Below, piece after piece: positions 1-7,417 of a stretch of DNA of 15,708 nucleotides (its first letter is position 1; the number at the start of each line of letters is the position of its first letter). Source of the DNA: Clostridiales bacterium UBA6330 (lineage in GTDB: Bacteria; Bacillota; Clostridia; Oscillospirales; CAG-272); assembly GCA_002438075.1 (NCBI GenBank), contig DJSQ01000134.1, forward strand, positions 38,477-54,184, written 5' to 3'. A model generated the notes under the pieces. That model was not told where the DNA came from, did no database searches, and saw only the letters and a list, made by a program, of their open reading frames with translations. A program made the translations under genes and the position numbers.

Positions 1-1669
1 CCAGCATATGCACAACTGCGATCTGGTCAATCTGGAGGATATGCTCCAGAACGGAACGGTAATCTCGGGCACCATGATCGAGCGTCCGCACAGCTTTTCC
101 ACCGCCTGCAACATCGCAACGCAGATCATTGCGCAGGTTGCGAGCAACCAGTACGGCGGGCAGAGCATCTCGCTGACGCATCTTGCACCGTTCGTGCAGG
201 TCAGCCGCGAGAAGATTGCAAAGAATCTGCGCGAGGAGCTGGATGACGCGGGCGCGGAGATTTCGGAGGAGAAATTCCGCAAGATGGTGGAGAGCCGTCT
301 GCGCGAGGAAATCCGCCGCGGCGTGCAGACCATTCAGTATCAGGTTGTGACACTCCTGACCACAAACGGACAGGCTCCCTTTGTCACGGTCTTTATGTAC
401 CTCGGCGAGGCGAAGGACGAGCAGGAGAAGCACGACCTTGCCATTATCATTGAGGAAACCCTGCTTCAGCGCTATCAGGGCGTGAAGAACGAGGAGGGCG
501 TGTATGTCACCCCCGCGTTCCCGAAGCTGATTTACGTGCTGGAGGAGCAGAACATCCACGAGGATTCGCCGTACTACTACCTGACCAAGCTGGCGGCGAA
601 GTGCACGGCAAAGCGGATGGTTCCCGACTACATCTCCGAGAAGAAGATGCTGGAGCTGAAGGTGGACAAGAACGGGCAGGGGCACTGCTATACCTGCATG
701 GGCTGTCGCAGCTTCCTGACACCGTATGTCGACGAGAACGGCAAGCCGAAGTATTACGGACGCTTCAATCAGGGCGTTGTGACCCTGAATCTGGTGGACG
801 TTGCGCTTTCGTCGGGGGGGAACATCGAGAAATTCTGGAAAATCTTTGATGAGCGGTTGGAGCTGTGCCACAAGGCGCTGATGTGCCGCCATGAAAGACT
901 GAAGGGGACCCTTTCGGATGCGGCGCCGATTCTGTGGCAGTACGGCGCGCTGGCAAGACTGAAGAAGGGCGAGCCGATTGACAAGCTGCTCTACGGCGGG
1001 TATTCCACCATCTCGTTGGGCTACGCGGGACTTTACGAGTGCGTAAAGTACATGACTGGCAAGAGCCACACCGACCCGAGTGCAACGCCGTTTGCACTGG
1101 AGGTTATGAAGTACATGAACGCCGCCTGCAAGAGATGGAAGGAAGCACACAACATCGATTTCAGCCTTTACGGAACGCCGCTGGAATCCACCACCTATAA
1201 GTTTGCAAAGTGCCTCCAGAAGCGGTTCGGCATCGTCCCCGGCATCACCGATAAGGGCTATATTACCAACAGCTATCATATCCACGTCACCGAGCGGATT
1301 GACGCGTTCTCCAAGCTCGCGTTCGAGGCGCAGTTCCAGGCGCTGTCCCCGGGAGGTGCCATCAGCTATGTGGAGGTTCCGAATATGCAGCAGAACCTCG
1401 AGGCGGTATTGCAGGTCATGAAGTTCATTTACGATCACATCATGTACGCCGAGCTGAACACCAAATCCGACTACTGCCAGGTCTGCGGCTACGACGGCGA
1501 AATCAACATTGTGGAAGAGGACGGCAAGCTGATTTGGAAATGCCCGAAGTGCGGCAACACCGACCAGAGCAAGATGAACGTGGCAAGACGGACCTGCGGC
1601 TACATCGGAACGCAGTTCTGGAATCAGGGCAGAACGCAGGAAATCAAGGAGCGGGTGCTCCATCTGTGA
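1..1669 (+). CDS. nrdD: Anaerobic (class III) ribonucleoside-triphosphate reductase, 5'-truncated by the window edge
   Basis: This oxygen-sensitive glycyl-radical enzyme reduces ribonucleoside triphosphates to deoxyribonucleotides. The frame is open to the left edge (codons for Gln-His precede the ATG at 8), and that ATG lies inside the conserved HNCDLVNL block. The true start and the N-terminal part, including any ATP-cone, are therefore upstream. Numbering from the Met at 8, 553 residues are visible, against about 700-780 in full-length family members. Visible marks are the HNC cysteine, the CMGCRSFL active-site cysteine segment, a C-terminal zinc site (C490-x2-C493 and C512-x2-C515), and the RTCGYIG glycyl-radical loop with Gly531 near the C-terminus. 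The activase gene nrdG begins one base after the stop, so the two are co-transcribed. Identity is very secure; only the start is missing. Confidence 0.97.
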   Translation, partial: QHMHNCDLVNLEDMLQNGTVISGTMIERPHSFSTACNIATQIIAQVASNQYGGQSISLTHLAPFVQVSREKIAKNLREELDDAGAEISEEKFRKMVESRLREEIRRGVQTIQYQVVTLLTTNGQAPFVTVFMYLGEAKDEQEKHDLAIIIEETLLQRYQGVKNEEGVYVTPAFPKLIYVLEEQNIHEDSPYYYLTKLAAKCTAKRMVPDYISEKKMLELKVDKNGQGHCYTCMGCRSFLTPYVDENGKPKYYGRFNQGVVTLNLVDVALSSGGNIEKFWKIFDERLELCHKALMCRHERLKGTLSDAAPILWQYGALARLKKGEPIDKLLYGGYSTISLGYAGLYECVKYMTGKSHTDPSATPFALEVMKYMNAACKRWKEAHNIDFSLYGTPLESTTYKFAKCLQKRFGIVPGITDKGYITNSYHIHVTERIDAFSKLAFEAQFQALSPGGAISYVEVPNMQQNLEAVLQVMKFIYDHIMYAELNTKSDYCQVCGYDGEINIVEEDGKLIWKCPKCGNTDQSKMNVARRTCGYIGTQFWNQGRTQEIKERVLHL

Positions 1670-1670
1670 T

Positions 1671-2195
1671 ATGAATTACTGCGAAATCAAGAAATGCGAC
1701 ATTGCAAACGGAATCGGTGTGCGGACCACGCTGTTCGTCTCGGGCTGTACCAACCATTGCGAGGAATGCTTTCAGCCTCAGACATGGGATTTCGGCTACG
1801 GCAAGCCCTTTACGGAGGAGGTCGAGGACGAAATCATCGCCTCCTGCAAGCCGTTCTATGTAAACGGTCTGACCCTGCTCGGCGGGGAGCCGTTCGAGCC
1901 CTCCAATCAGCGGGCGCTGGTCCCGTTCCTGCACCGCTTCCGCGCGGAATGTCCCGATAAAACGGTCTGGGCATTCAGCGGGTTTACGCTGGACAAGGAG
2001 CTGTTGGTTGACGGCTCCCATCCGAGATGCGAGGTCACGGACGAGATGCTGTCGCTGATTGACGTATTGGTGGACGGGCGATTTGTCAAATCGCTCAAGG
2101 ATATCTCCCTGCGGTTTCGCGGGTCCTCCAACCAACGCGTGATCGACCTGAACAAAACAAGAGAAGCGGGAAGCATCGTTTTGTGGAACGACTGA
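1671..2195 (+). CDS. nrdG: Anaerobic ribonucleotide reductase activating protein (radical SAM)
   Basis: This 174-residue radical-SAM activase uses S-adenosylmethionine and a [4Fe-4S] cluster to install the glycyl radical on NrdD. The cluster motif C26-x3-C30-x2-C33 is visible, preceded by the NGIGVRTTLFVSG segment typical of NrdG, and a GGEP motif (LLGGEPF) follows for SAM binding. Length matches the family. The ATG lies one base after the nrdD stop. The nearest good Shine-Dalgarno (AAGGAG, 1646-1651) is about 19 bases upstream, too far for normal initiation, so translation is probably coupled to that of nrdD. It is the last gene before a strong terminator hairpin. Confidence 0.96.
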   Translation: MNYCEIKKCDIANGIGVRTTLFVSGCTNHCEECFQPQTWDFGYGKPFTEEVEDEIIASCKPFYVNGLTLLGGEPFEPSNQRALVPFLHRFRAECPDKTVWAFSGFTLDKELLVDGSHPRCEVTDEMLSLIDVLVDGRFVKSLKDISLRFRGSSNQRVIDLNKTREAGSIVLWND

Positions 2196-2213
2196 CGCGA
2201 AAAATAGGAAAAA

Positions 2214-2251
2214 AAGCCCCCGCGCGGTGTGGAAATGCCGCGCGGGGGCTT
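2214..2251 (+). terminator. Strong stem-loop terminator after nrdDG
   Basis: A perfect 14-bp stem, AAGCCCCCGCGCGG (2214-2227) pairing with its complement (2238-2251), closes a 10-nt loop. It sits 18 bases after the nrdG stop. On the + strand the following U-tract is interrupted (GACCTTTTCC). A run of seven A precedes the G+C core, so the minus-strand reading has the better T-tract. I infer a terminator for nrdDG that may also block antisense transcription. Confidence 0.85.
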
Positions 2252-2278
2252 GACCTTTTCCGACAAATATGATATAAT
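2250..2278 (+). promoter_or_regulatory. Sigma-70/SigA-type promoter for proBAC
   Basis: The -35 box TTGACC (2250-2255) and -10 box TATAAT (2273-2278) are separated by exactly 17 bases. A TG at 2270-2271 gives an extended -10. Transcription would start near 2285, 33 bases before the proB ATG. The first two bases of the -35 box are also the last two of the preceding terminator stem, so the elements overlap physically. This is the closest match to consensus in the window. Confidence 0.85.
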
Positions 2279-2317
2279 AGAATGTGGGAAAATCGAAGCA
2301 AGCAAAGGACGAACACT

Positions 2318-3103
2318 ATGAAACTGGTCGTAAAAATCGGAACATCGACGCTGACGCATACCTCGGGATGCCTCAACATCCGCAGAATCGAATCGCTGGT
2401 CAAGGTCCTGTCGGACATTGCCAATGCGGGGCATGAGGTCATTCTGGTCTCCTCGGGCGCAATTGCCATGGGAGTCGGAAAGCTCAATCTTGGTGAGCGA
2501 CCGCGCGACATTGCGGGCAAGCAGGCAACGGCGGCGGTCGGGCAGTGCGAGCTGATGTATACCTACGATAAGCTGTTCGCAGAATATAACCGCACCGTTG
2601 CGCAAATCCTGTTAACGGCGGACGACCTGAAGATTCCCGAGCGGCACAGCAAGTTCGAGAATACGATGGAACAGCTGCTTGCATGGCACGTCCTGCCGAT
2701 TATCAACGAAAACGACACGGTTTCCACCGATGAAATCCGCATCGGGGATAACGACACGCTGGGCGCGATTGTGGCGGCAAGCGTTGGGGCGGACCTTTTG
2801 ATTCTGATGTCGGATATCGATGGGCTTTACGACCGCGACCCGCACAAGGACGCAAATGCGCGCCTGATTCCCGAGGTGCGGGAGCTGACCGAGGACATTC
2901 TGGCACTCGGTGGCGGTGCGGGAAGCGCGCGCGGGACGGGCGGCATGGTAACAAAGCTCCACGCCGCGCAGATTGCAACCGAGGCGGGCTGTGAGATGGT
3001 CATTGTGAACGGGTGGAATCCCGAGGTGCTCTACCGCGTGATGGACGGCGAGCGGGTCGGGACCCGATTCTTTGCGAAGGAGAAAGCAAATGGAAACGCT
3101 TGA
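2318..3103 (+). CDS. proB: Glutamate 5-kinase, short form without PUA domain
   Basis: This enzyme phosphorylates L-glutamate with ATP to gamma-glutamyl phosphate, the first step of proline synthesis. Amino-acid-kinase fold motifs are visible in order: VVKIGTSTL at the N-terminus, VSSGAIAMG, NENDTV, the GDNDTLGAIVA loop, MSDIDGLYDRDP and GTGGMVTK. I chose the ATG at 2318 (261 residues) because AAAGGA lies 8 bases upstream. The in-frame ATG at 2282 would precede the predicted transcription start. At 261 residues it lacks the C-terminal PUA domain of the roughly 367-residue E. coli form; short forms are known in some Firmicutes. It overlaps proA by 14 bases and is first of the proBAC operon. Proline feedback inhibition is usual for the family but cannot be judged from sequence here. 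Confidence 0.96.
   Translation: MKLVVKIGTSTLTHTSGCLNIRRIESLVKVLSDIANAGHEVILVSSGAIAMGVGKLNLGERPRDIAGKQATAAVGQCELMYTYDKLFAEYNRTVAQILLTADDLKIPERHSKFENTMEQLLAWHVLPIINENDTVSTDEIRIGDNDTLGAIVAASVGADLLILMSDIDGLYDRDPHKDANARLIPEVRELTEDILALGGGAGSARGTGGMVTKLHAAQIATEAGCEMVIVNGWNPEVLYRVMDGERVGTRFFAKEKANGNA
3077..3082 (+). promoter_or_regulatory. Ribosome-binding site that fixes the proA start
   Basis: AAGGAG lies 7 bases before the ATG at 3090, inside the last codons of proB. It favours that ATG over the in-frame TTG at 3072, which lies upstream of this site. Confidence 0.8.
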
Positions 3104-4346
3104 AATTCTGCGGCGCGCAAAAGCGGCGGTCCCCGTCCTGCGCGAATTCGGCTCTGCGGACCTTGACCGCGCACTCCTTGCCATGGCGGATGCGCTGGAG
3201 GCGGGCGCGGACGGAATTCTGGAAGCCAACGCCGCGGATATGGAAGCGGCGAAGGGGAGCATTGGCGAGGTCATGCTGGACAGGCTCCGCCTCACGCGGG
3301 AGCGCGTGGGCGCAATGGCGGAGGGCATCCGCAGTGTTGCGGCACTGCCGTCTCCCGTCGGTCGGGTGCTGGAGCGGACGGTCCGCCCGAACGGGCTGGA
3401 GATTGAGAAAATCGCCGTTCCGATGGGCGTTCTGGCAATCATTTACGAGAGCCGCCCGAACGTAACCTCGGACGCGGCGGCGCTTGCGGTTAAAAGCGGG
3501 AACGTCTGCATCCTGCGCGGCGGAAAGGAAGCCTACCGCTCGGCAAAGGCAATCAGCGTTGCCCTGCGAAGCGGCTTGGAGCGCGCGGGACTGCCGATGG
3601 ATGCGGTCCAGCTCGTGGATGACACCACGCGGCAGAGCGCAAAGGAGCTGATGCAGGCAAAGGGCTATGTGGACCTGCTGATTCCGCGCGGCGGAGCGGG
3701 TCTGATTCGCGCCTGTGTGGAGAACGCAACGGTTCCGACACTGGAAACGGGAACGGGCATCTGCCATGTTTATGTGGATAAAGACGCCGACCTCGGAAAG
3801 GCGCTTGCAATCGTGGAAAATGCAAAGGCAAGCCGCCCGTCTGTCTGCAATGCGGAGGAGGTCCTGCTTGTCCACCGCGAGGTTGCAAAGACCTTTTTGC
3901 CGATGCTGAAGAAGCGGCTGTGCGAGGACCGCAAGGCAAAGGGCTTGGTCCCCGTGGAATTGCGCGGCGATGCGGCAACGCGGGAAATCATCGATGCAAT
4001 CCCTGCGGGAGACGCGGACTTTGACACCGAATTTCTGAATTATATTCTCGCGGTCCGCGTGGTGGATTCCGTGCGGGACGCGGTGGCACATATCGCGGCG
4101 CATTCGACCTCGCACAGCGAGGCAATCGTCACCGAGAGCCGCGAAGCCGCCGATTATTTTACCGCAAACGTGGACAGTGCGGCGGTCTATGTCAACGCAT
4201 CCACGCGCTTTACCGACGGCGGCGAGTTCGGGCTGGGGTGTGAGATGGGCATCTCCACCCAGAAGCTCCACGCGCGCGGTCCGCTCGGACTGAACGAGCT
4301 GACCACCTACAAATACATTATCCACGGCAACGGACAGGTCCGCTGA
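3090..4346 (+). CDS. proA: Gamma-glutamyl phosphate reductase (glutamate-5-semialdehyde dehydrogenase)
   Basis: This enzyme reduces gamma-glutamyl phosphate with NADPH to glutamate-5-semialdehyde, the second step of proline synthesis. It is a 418-residue protein of the aldehyde-dehydrogenase superfamily, the usual ProA length. Visible signatures are IAVPMGVLAIIYESRPNVT, SGNVCILRGGKEA, the catalytic cysteine Cys253 in RPSVCNAEEVLL, and FGLGCEMGISTQKLHARGP near the C-terminus. The start ATG lies within proB, in another frame, 14 bases before the proB stop. That arrangement suggests translational coupling, as expected for enzymes that pass on a labile phosphorylated intermediate. proC follows after a 13-base gap. 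Confidence 0.97.
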   Translation: METLEILRRAKAAVPVLREFGSADLDRALLAMADALEAGADGILEANAADMEAAKGSIGEVMLDRLRLTRERVGAMAEGIRSVAALPSPVGRVLERTVRPNGLEIEKIAVPMGVLAIIYESRPNVTSDAAALAVKSGNVCILRGGKEAYRSAKAISVALRSGLERAGLPMDAVQLVDDTTRQSAKELMQAKGYVDLLIPRGGAGLIRACVENATVPTLETGTGICHVYVDKDADLGKALAIVENAKASRPSVCNAEEVLLVHREVAKTFLPMLKKRLCEDRKAKGLVPVELRGDAATREIIDAIPAGDADFDTEFLNYILAVRVVDSVRDAVAHIAAHSTSHSEAIVTESREAADYFTANVDSAAVYVNASTRFTDGGEFGLGCEMGISTQKLHARGPLGLNELTTYKYIIHGNGQVR

Positions 4347-4359
4347 GAAAGGAATCGGA

Positions 4360-5160
4360 ATGAAAATCGCGTTTATCGGAACGGGAAACATGGGCGGCGC
4401 GCTTGCAAGAGCGGTTCGGGCGGCACTTCCCGATGGGGAGCTGTATCTGTCGGACCGTTCGCGGGAGAAAGCCGAGGCGTTGGCAAAGGAAATCGGCGCG
4501 GAGGTGCTTGACAATGAAACTGCCGCAATTCGGGCGGACTATCTCTTCCTCGGGGTCAAGCCGCAGATGCTCGGCGGCTTGGCAAAGGAAATCGGAGCAA
4601 TTACGAGCGTCAGACACAACGAGCTTACGCTCGTCAGCATGGCGGCAGGCATTCCGATAAAACAGATTAACAGCCTGTTCGGGGAGGAGGTCCCCGTGAT
4701 TCGGATTATGCCGAATACCCCCGTTTCGGTCGGCAAGGGCTTGGTGCTGTGGTGCGCAAACGACTTGGTCGGGACCGTCCAAAAGCAGACTTTTTGCAAA
4801 ATGCTTGCAAAGGCGGGCGTTCTGAGCGAATTGCCCGAGGGACTGATTGACGCGGGCTGTGCGCTCTCGGGCTGCGGTCCCGCATTCGTCTGCCTGTTTC
4901 TGGAGGCAATGGCGGACGGCGCGGTTGCCTGCGGTCTGCCGCGCGGACAGGCGATGGAGTACGCGGCGTATACACTGCTCGGAACCGCAGGGCTTCTGCT
5001 GGAAACGGGCAAGCACCCGGGCGAGCTGAAGGACGCGGTTTGCAGTCCCGCAGGCTCCACGATTGCGGGTGTTCGGGCGCTGGAGAACGGCGCGTTCCGT
5101 GCGGACGTTATGAACGCGGTGATTGCGGCGTTTGAGCGGACCAAAGAGCTCGGAAACTGA
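4360..5160 (+). CDS. proC: Pyrroline-5-carboxylate reductase
   Basis: This enzyme catalyses the last step of proline synthesis, reducing 1-pyrroline-5-carboxylate with NAD(P)H. The 266-residue product has an N-terminal Rossmann motif, G7-T-G9-N-M-G12. The C-terminal P5CR signature is also present: LSGCGPAF, then GLPRGQAMEYA, a LLETGKHPGELKDAVCSPAGSTI segment, and VRALE. Length matches the family. The start ATG has a purine-rich GAAAGGA site beginning next to the proA stop. It completes the proBAC set. The LysR-type gene begins only 9 bases after the stop with no terminator between, so transcription probably continues. Confidence 0.97.
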   Translation: MKIAFIGTGNMGGALARAVRAALPDGELYLSDRSREKAEALAKEIGAEVLDNETAAIRADYLFLGVKPQMLGGLAKEIGAITSVRHNELTLVSMAAGIPIKQINSLFGEEVPVIRIMPNTPVSVGKGLVLWCANDLVGTVQKQTFCKMLAKAGVLSELPEGLIDAGCALSGCGPAFVCLFLEAMADGAVACGLPRGQAMEYAAYTLLGTAGLLLETGKHPGELKDAVCSPAGSTIAGVRALENGAFRADVMNAVIAAFERTKELGN

Positions 5161-5169
5161 GAGGTGGCT

Positions 5170-6111
5170 ATGAATCTGCTGTATCTGAAATACGCCGCCA
5201 CGGTTGCCGCCTGCGGGTCCATCAGCAAAGCGGCGGAGCGGCTGTATATCGACCAACCGAACCTGAGCCGTTCCATCAAGGATTTGGAAGCCTCTATGGG
5301 CACAAAGCTGTTCGAGCGGAGCGCGCGGGGCATGAAGCTGACCCCCGATGGGGAGGAGTTTCTGAAATACGCAAAGGTCATTCTCTCCGAGGTGGACGCA
5401 ATGGAGAATATGTTCCGCTCGGGAGATGCGCGCAAGCAACGCTTTTCGCTGTCGGTCCCGCGCGCGAGCTATATTTCCGAGGCGTTTGCGGCGTTTTCCA
5501 AACGGTTTTCCGACATTGCGCAAATCGAGGCGTTCTACAAGGAAACCAACCCCATGCGCACGCTGAAAAACATTCTGGAGGACGGCTACAACCTCGGTAT
5601 CATCCGCTATGCCGCGCAGTATGACAAATACTACAAGGAAATGCTGGAGGAAAAGGGGCTCAGCTATGAGCTGATCTGCGAATTCCGTTTCGTCCTGCTC
5701 ACAAGCCGTTCTTCGCCGCTGGCAAACAAGGAAACGATAACCGAAGCGGACCTTGCGGACCTGACCGAGGTGCTGTACGGCGATCCTTACGTGCCGTCCA
5801 TGCCGTTGGACGAGGTGCGGAAGGAGGCGTGGTCCGATGTCAGCCCGCGGCGCATCTTCGTATTCGAGCGGGGAAGTCGGTTCGACCTGCTGGCGGGGAA
5901 CCCCAACACCTTTATGTGGGTTGCGCCGATTCCGCAGGCGGTGCTGGACCGCTACGGACTGGTGCAGAGGTCCTGCGGGGACGGTCACAAAATCTACAAG
6001 GATATCCTGATACGCAGGAAGGAATACAAGCTCTCGGAGCTGGACAATGCCTTCATTGCCGAGCTTTGCAGAACGAAGCGCGAGGTTTTCAGAGAGGGGA
6101 CAAGCCTATGA
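5170..6111 (+). CDS. LysR-type transcriptional regulator
   Basis: This is a DNA-binding regulator of the LysR family; its target is unknown. The 313-residue protein has an N-terminal winged helix-turn-helix (about residues 16-40, GSISKAAERLYIDQPNLSRSI, then DLEASMGTKLFER and the LTPDGEEFL wing). A type-2 periplasmic-binding-like effector domain follows (about 90-300). An in-frame GTG lies at 5164, but AGAGG at 5160-5164 is placed 5 bases before the ATG at 5170, which I prefer. It follows proC by 9 bases and its stop overlaps the next start (ATGA). Most LysR regulators are divergent from their targets, whereas this one is co-directional at the end of a biosynthetic operon. It could sense proline or a precursor, or be an unrelated passenger. 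Family assignment is firm, function is open. Confidence 0.93.
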   Translation: MNLLYLKYAATVAACGSISKAAERLYIDQPNLSRSIKDLEASMGTKLFERSARGMKLTPDGEEFLKYAKVILSEVDAMENMFRSGDARKQRFSLSVPRASYISEAFAAFSKRFSDIAQIEAFYKETNPMRTLKNILEDGYNLGIIRYAAQYDKYYKEMLEEKGLSYELICEFRFVLLTSRSSPLANKETITEADLADLTEVLYGDPYVPSMPLDEVRKEAWSDVSPRRIFVFERGSRFDLLAGNPNTFMWVAPIPQAVLDRYGLVQRSCGDGHKIYKDILIRRKEYKLSELDNAFIAELCRTKREVFREGTSL

Positions 6112-6665
6112 AATGGTTGATTGCATCGGATATACACGGCTCCGCATACTGGTGTCGGAGACTGCTTGAGGCTTACCGCGCGGAGGGGGCGGATCGGATG
6201 CTGTTGCTCGGCGATCTGCTCTACCACGGTCCGCGGAACGATCTGCCGCGGGAATACGCGCCGAAGGAGGTCATCTCCATGCTGAACGGCATGAAAAACG
6301 ACATTCTTGCGGTGCGAGGCAACTGCGAGGCGGAGGTGGACCAGATGGTGCTGGAATTCCCCGTGCTTGCCGAGTATGCGCTTCTGGACCTCGGTCGGCG
6401 CATGGTATTCGCCACGCACGGGCACGTCTGGAACGAGGGGCATCTGCCGCCCCTGCACGAGGGGGACATCCTCCTGCACGGGCACACACACATTCCGAAA
6501 TGCGCGGTTCACGAGACCTTCGTCTGCATGAATCCCGGGTCGGTTTCCATCCCGAAGGAGGGGAGTCACCACGGCTACATGACGCTGGAGAACGGCGTGT
6601 TCCTCTGGCGCGATTTTGACGGGACGCTCATGGACGAATACGGCGCACCGGACGGCGATCTCTGA
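6108..6665 (+). CDS. yfcE: YfcE/MJ0936-like metallophosphodiesterase
   Basis: This is a calcineurin-like metal-dependent phosphodiesterase of the YfcE type. The E. coli relative hydrolyses model phosphodiesters, and its natural substrate is not known. The 185-residue protein shows the dimetal site motifs in order: D8-I-H10, G35-D36 followed by HGPRN, G-N72-C, H104-G-H106 and G125-H126-T-H128. The ending NPGSVSIPK is characteristic of YfcE. Length agrees with the 184-residue E. coli protein. The start ATG overlaps the LysR stop by four bases, preceded by a GAGAGGGGA ribosome site about 7 bases upstream. It is the last gene of the pro transcript, and I see no clear terminator after it. YfcE symbol is by family similarity; the biological role is not implied. 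Confidence 0.92.
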   Translation: MKWLIASDIHGSAYWCRRLLEAYRAEGADRMLLLGDLLYHGPRNDLPREYAPKEVISMLNGMKNDILAVRGNCEAEVDQMVLEFPVLAEYALLDLGRRMVFATHGHVWNEGHLPPLHEGDILLHGHTHIPKCAVHETFVCMNPGSVSIPKEGSHHGYMTLENGVFLWRDFDGTLMDEYGAPDGDL

Positions 6666-6804
6666 ATCCGTAACCGATATATTGATATATACAATACAGA
6701 TATGTGAAAACAACAATTGCAAAAGCAGGCGTTCTGTGATACAATAAGACTGTATCACTGTGATTCGGCGTTCGCGGCGGAATTACAAGAAACAGGAGGC
6801 GGCG
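6666..6804 (+). promoter_or_regulatory. A+T-rich rex promoter region with palindromic operator candidate
   Basis: This 139-base gap contains a likely promoter: -35 TTGCAA (6717-6722), a 17-base spacer, and -10 TACAAT (6740-6745) with a TG extension (6737-6738). Transcription would start near 6752. A palindrome, GTGATACA (6736-6743) and TGTATCAC (6751-6758) with a 7-base spacer, covers the -10 box and start point. CTGTGAT recurs directly at 6734-6740 and 6758-6764. I found no good match to the common clostridial Rex operator (TTGTTAA-N4-TTAACAA). ATACAATA also occurs at 6689-6696, exactly 50 bases before the copy in the promoter. No terminator for the upstream operon is evident. Confidence 0.72.
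6794..6799 (+). promoter_or_regulatory. Ribosome-binding site that fixes the rex start
   Basis: AGGAGG lies 5 bases before the ATG at 6805. It favours this start over the upstream in-frame GTG at 6760, which would leave only about an 8-base leader from the predicted transcription start and has no such site. Confidence 0.78.
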
Positions 6805-7404
6805 ATGGAGCTTTCACGCGCAACGATCGGAAGATTGCCGATCTATCTGGACTATCTGAAGCATTTACCGACAGAAACCAAAACGATTTCGGCGACATCA
6901 ATCGCCAGAGCCCTGAATCTGGGTGACGTGCAGGTGCGCAAGGACCTTTCGGCGGCTTGCGGGCTTGGCAGACCGAAAATCGGCTACGAGGTCGCGGAGC
7001 TGACCCGCGCGCTGGAGGAAACCATCGGGGAGCCTGCGGGGTGCGAGGCGGTCATCGTCGGCGCGGGCAGGCTTGGCACAGCCCTGCTCGGCTTCGGCGG
7101 ATTTTCGGAGTACGGACTGACGGTCACGCACGCGTTTGACCTGTTGCCGAACGGCAATCCCGCAGTGCGTCCCGTTGACGAGCTGCCATCCTATTGCCGC
7201 TTCCATCAGGTGGAAATCGGGATTATCACGGTCCCGCCCGAAGCGGCGCAGGGCGTTGCGGATCTGCTGGTGAAAAGTGGCGTGCGGGCAATCTGGTGCT
7301 TTGCACCCGTTCGGCTGAAGCTGCCGCAGGGAATCACGGTACAGTACGAAAATCTGGCGCTGTCGTTGGCGCATTTACATCAGAAGGTGAAAAATCGGAA
7401 TTGA
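6805..7404 (+). CDS. rex: Redox-sensing transcriptional repressor Rex
   Basis: Rex is a dimeric repressor that binds DNA when NAD+ is abundant and lets go when NADH accumulates. It commonly controls adhE and hydrogen or fermentation genes. The 199-residue product has an N-terminal winged helix (LPIYLDYLKHLP; ISATSIARALNLGDVQVRKDLS), a Rossmann motif G86-A-G88-R-L-G91, the GIITVPPEAAQ segment and the AIWCFAPVRLKLP stretch. The linker reads ACGLGRPKIGYEV, unlike the more common FGxxGxRGxGY form, so it seems to be a divergent subtype. adhE starts 13 bases after its stop, making adhE its obvious target and suggesting autoregulation through the promoter upstream. Confidence 0.93.
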   Translation: MELSRATIGRLPIYLDYLKHLPTETKTISATSIARALNLGDVQVRKDLSAACGLGRPKIGYEVAELTRALEETIGEPAGCEAVIVGAGRLGTALLGFGGFSEYGLTVTHAFDLLPNGNPAVRPVDELPSYCRFHQVEIGIITVPPEAAQGVADLLVKSGVRAIWCFAPVRLKLPQGITVQYENLALSLAHLHQKVKNRN

Positions 7405-7410
7405 GGGGGA
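7403..7410 (+). promoter_or_regulatory. Ribosome-binding site supporting the adhE GTG start
   Basis: GAGGGGGA overlaps the rex stop and lies 7 bases before the GTG at 7418. No ATG is better placed, so a GTG start is likely. Confidence 0.65.
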
Positions 7411-7417
7411 TTTCAAA

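Noticed and set aside
8..10. ATG at 8 as the true start of nrdD.
   Set aside because: The frame is open to the edge and the ATG lies inside a conserved internal block, with about 150-200 residues of the family missing before it.
2282..2284. ATG at 2282 as the proB start.
   Set aside because: It lies before the transcription start predicted from the TTGACC/TATAAT promoter, and the first 12 residues do not resemble ProB; the ATG at 2318 has a ribosome site.
4603..4634. Inverted repeat ACGAGCGT/ACGCTCGT with a 16-base loop inside proC.
   Set aside because: It lies within a conserved coding region with no T-tract or regulatory context; most likely chance.
3000..5988. Two further long minus-strand open frames (3000-4514 and 4318-5988).
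   Set aside because: They lie opposite proA, proC and the LysR gene, lack recognisable motifs and have compositions typical of antisense frames.
6677..6690. ATATAT-TG-ATATAT as a terminator for the pro operon.
   Set aside because: The stem is A+T only and no T-run follows; it would be too weak to terminate.
6702..6719. TGTGAA at 6703-6708 as half of a classical Rex operator.
   Set aside because: The matching TTCACAA half-site is not present at the required 4-base spacing.
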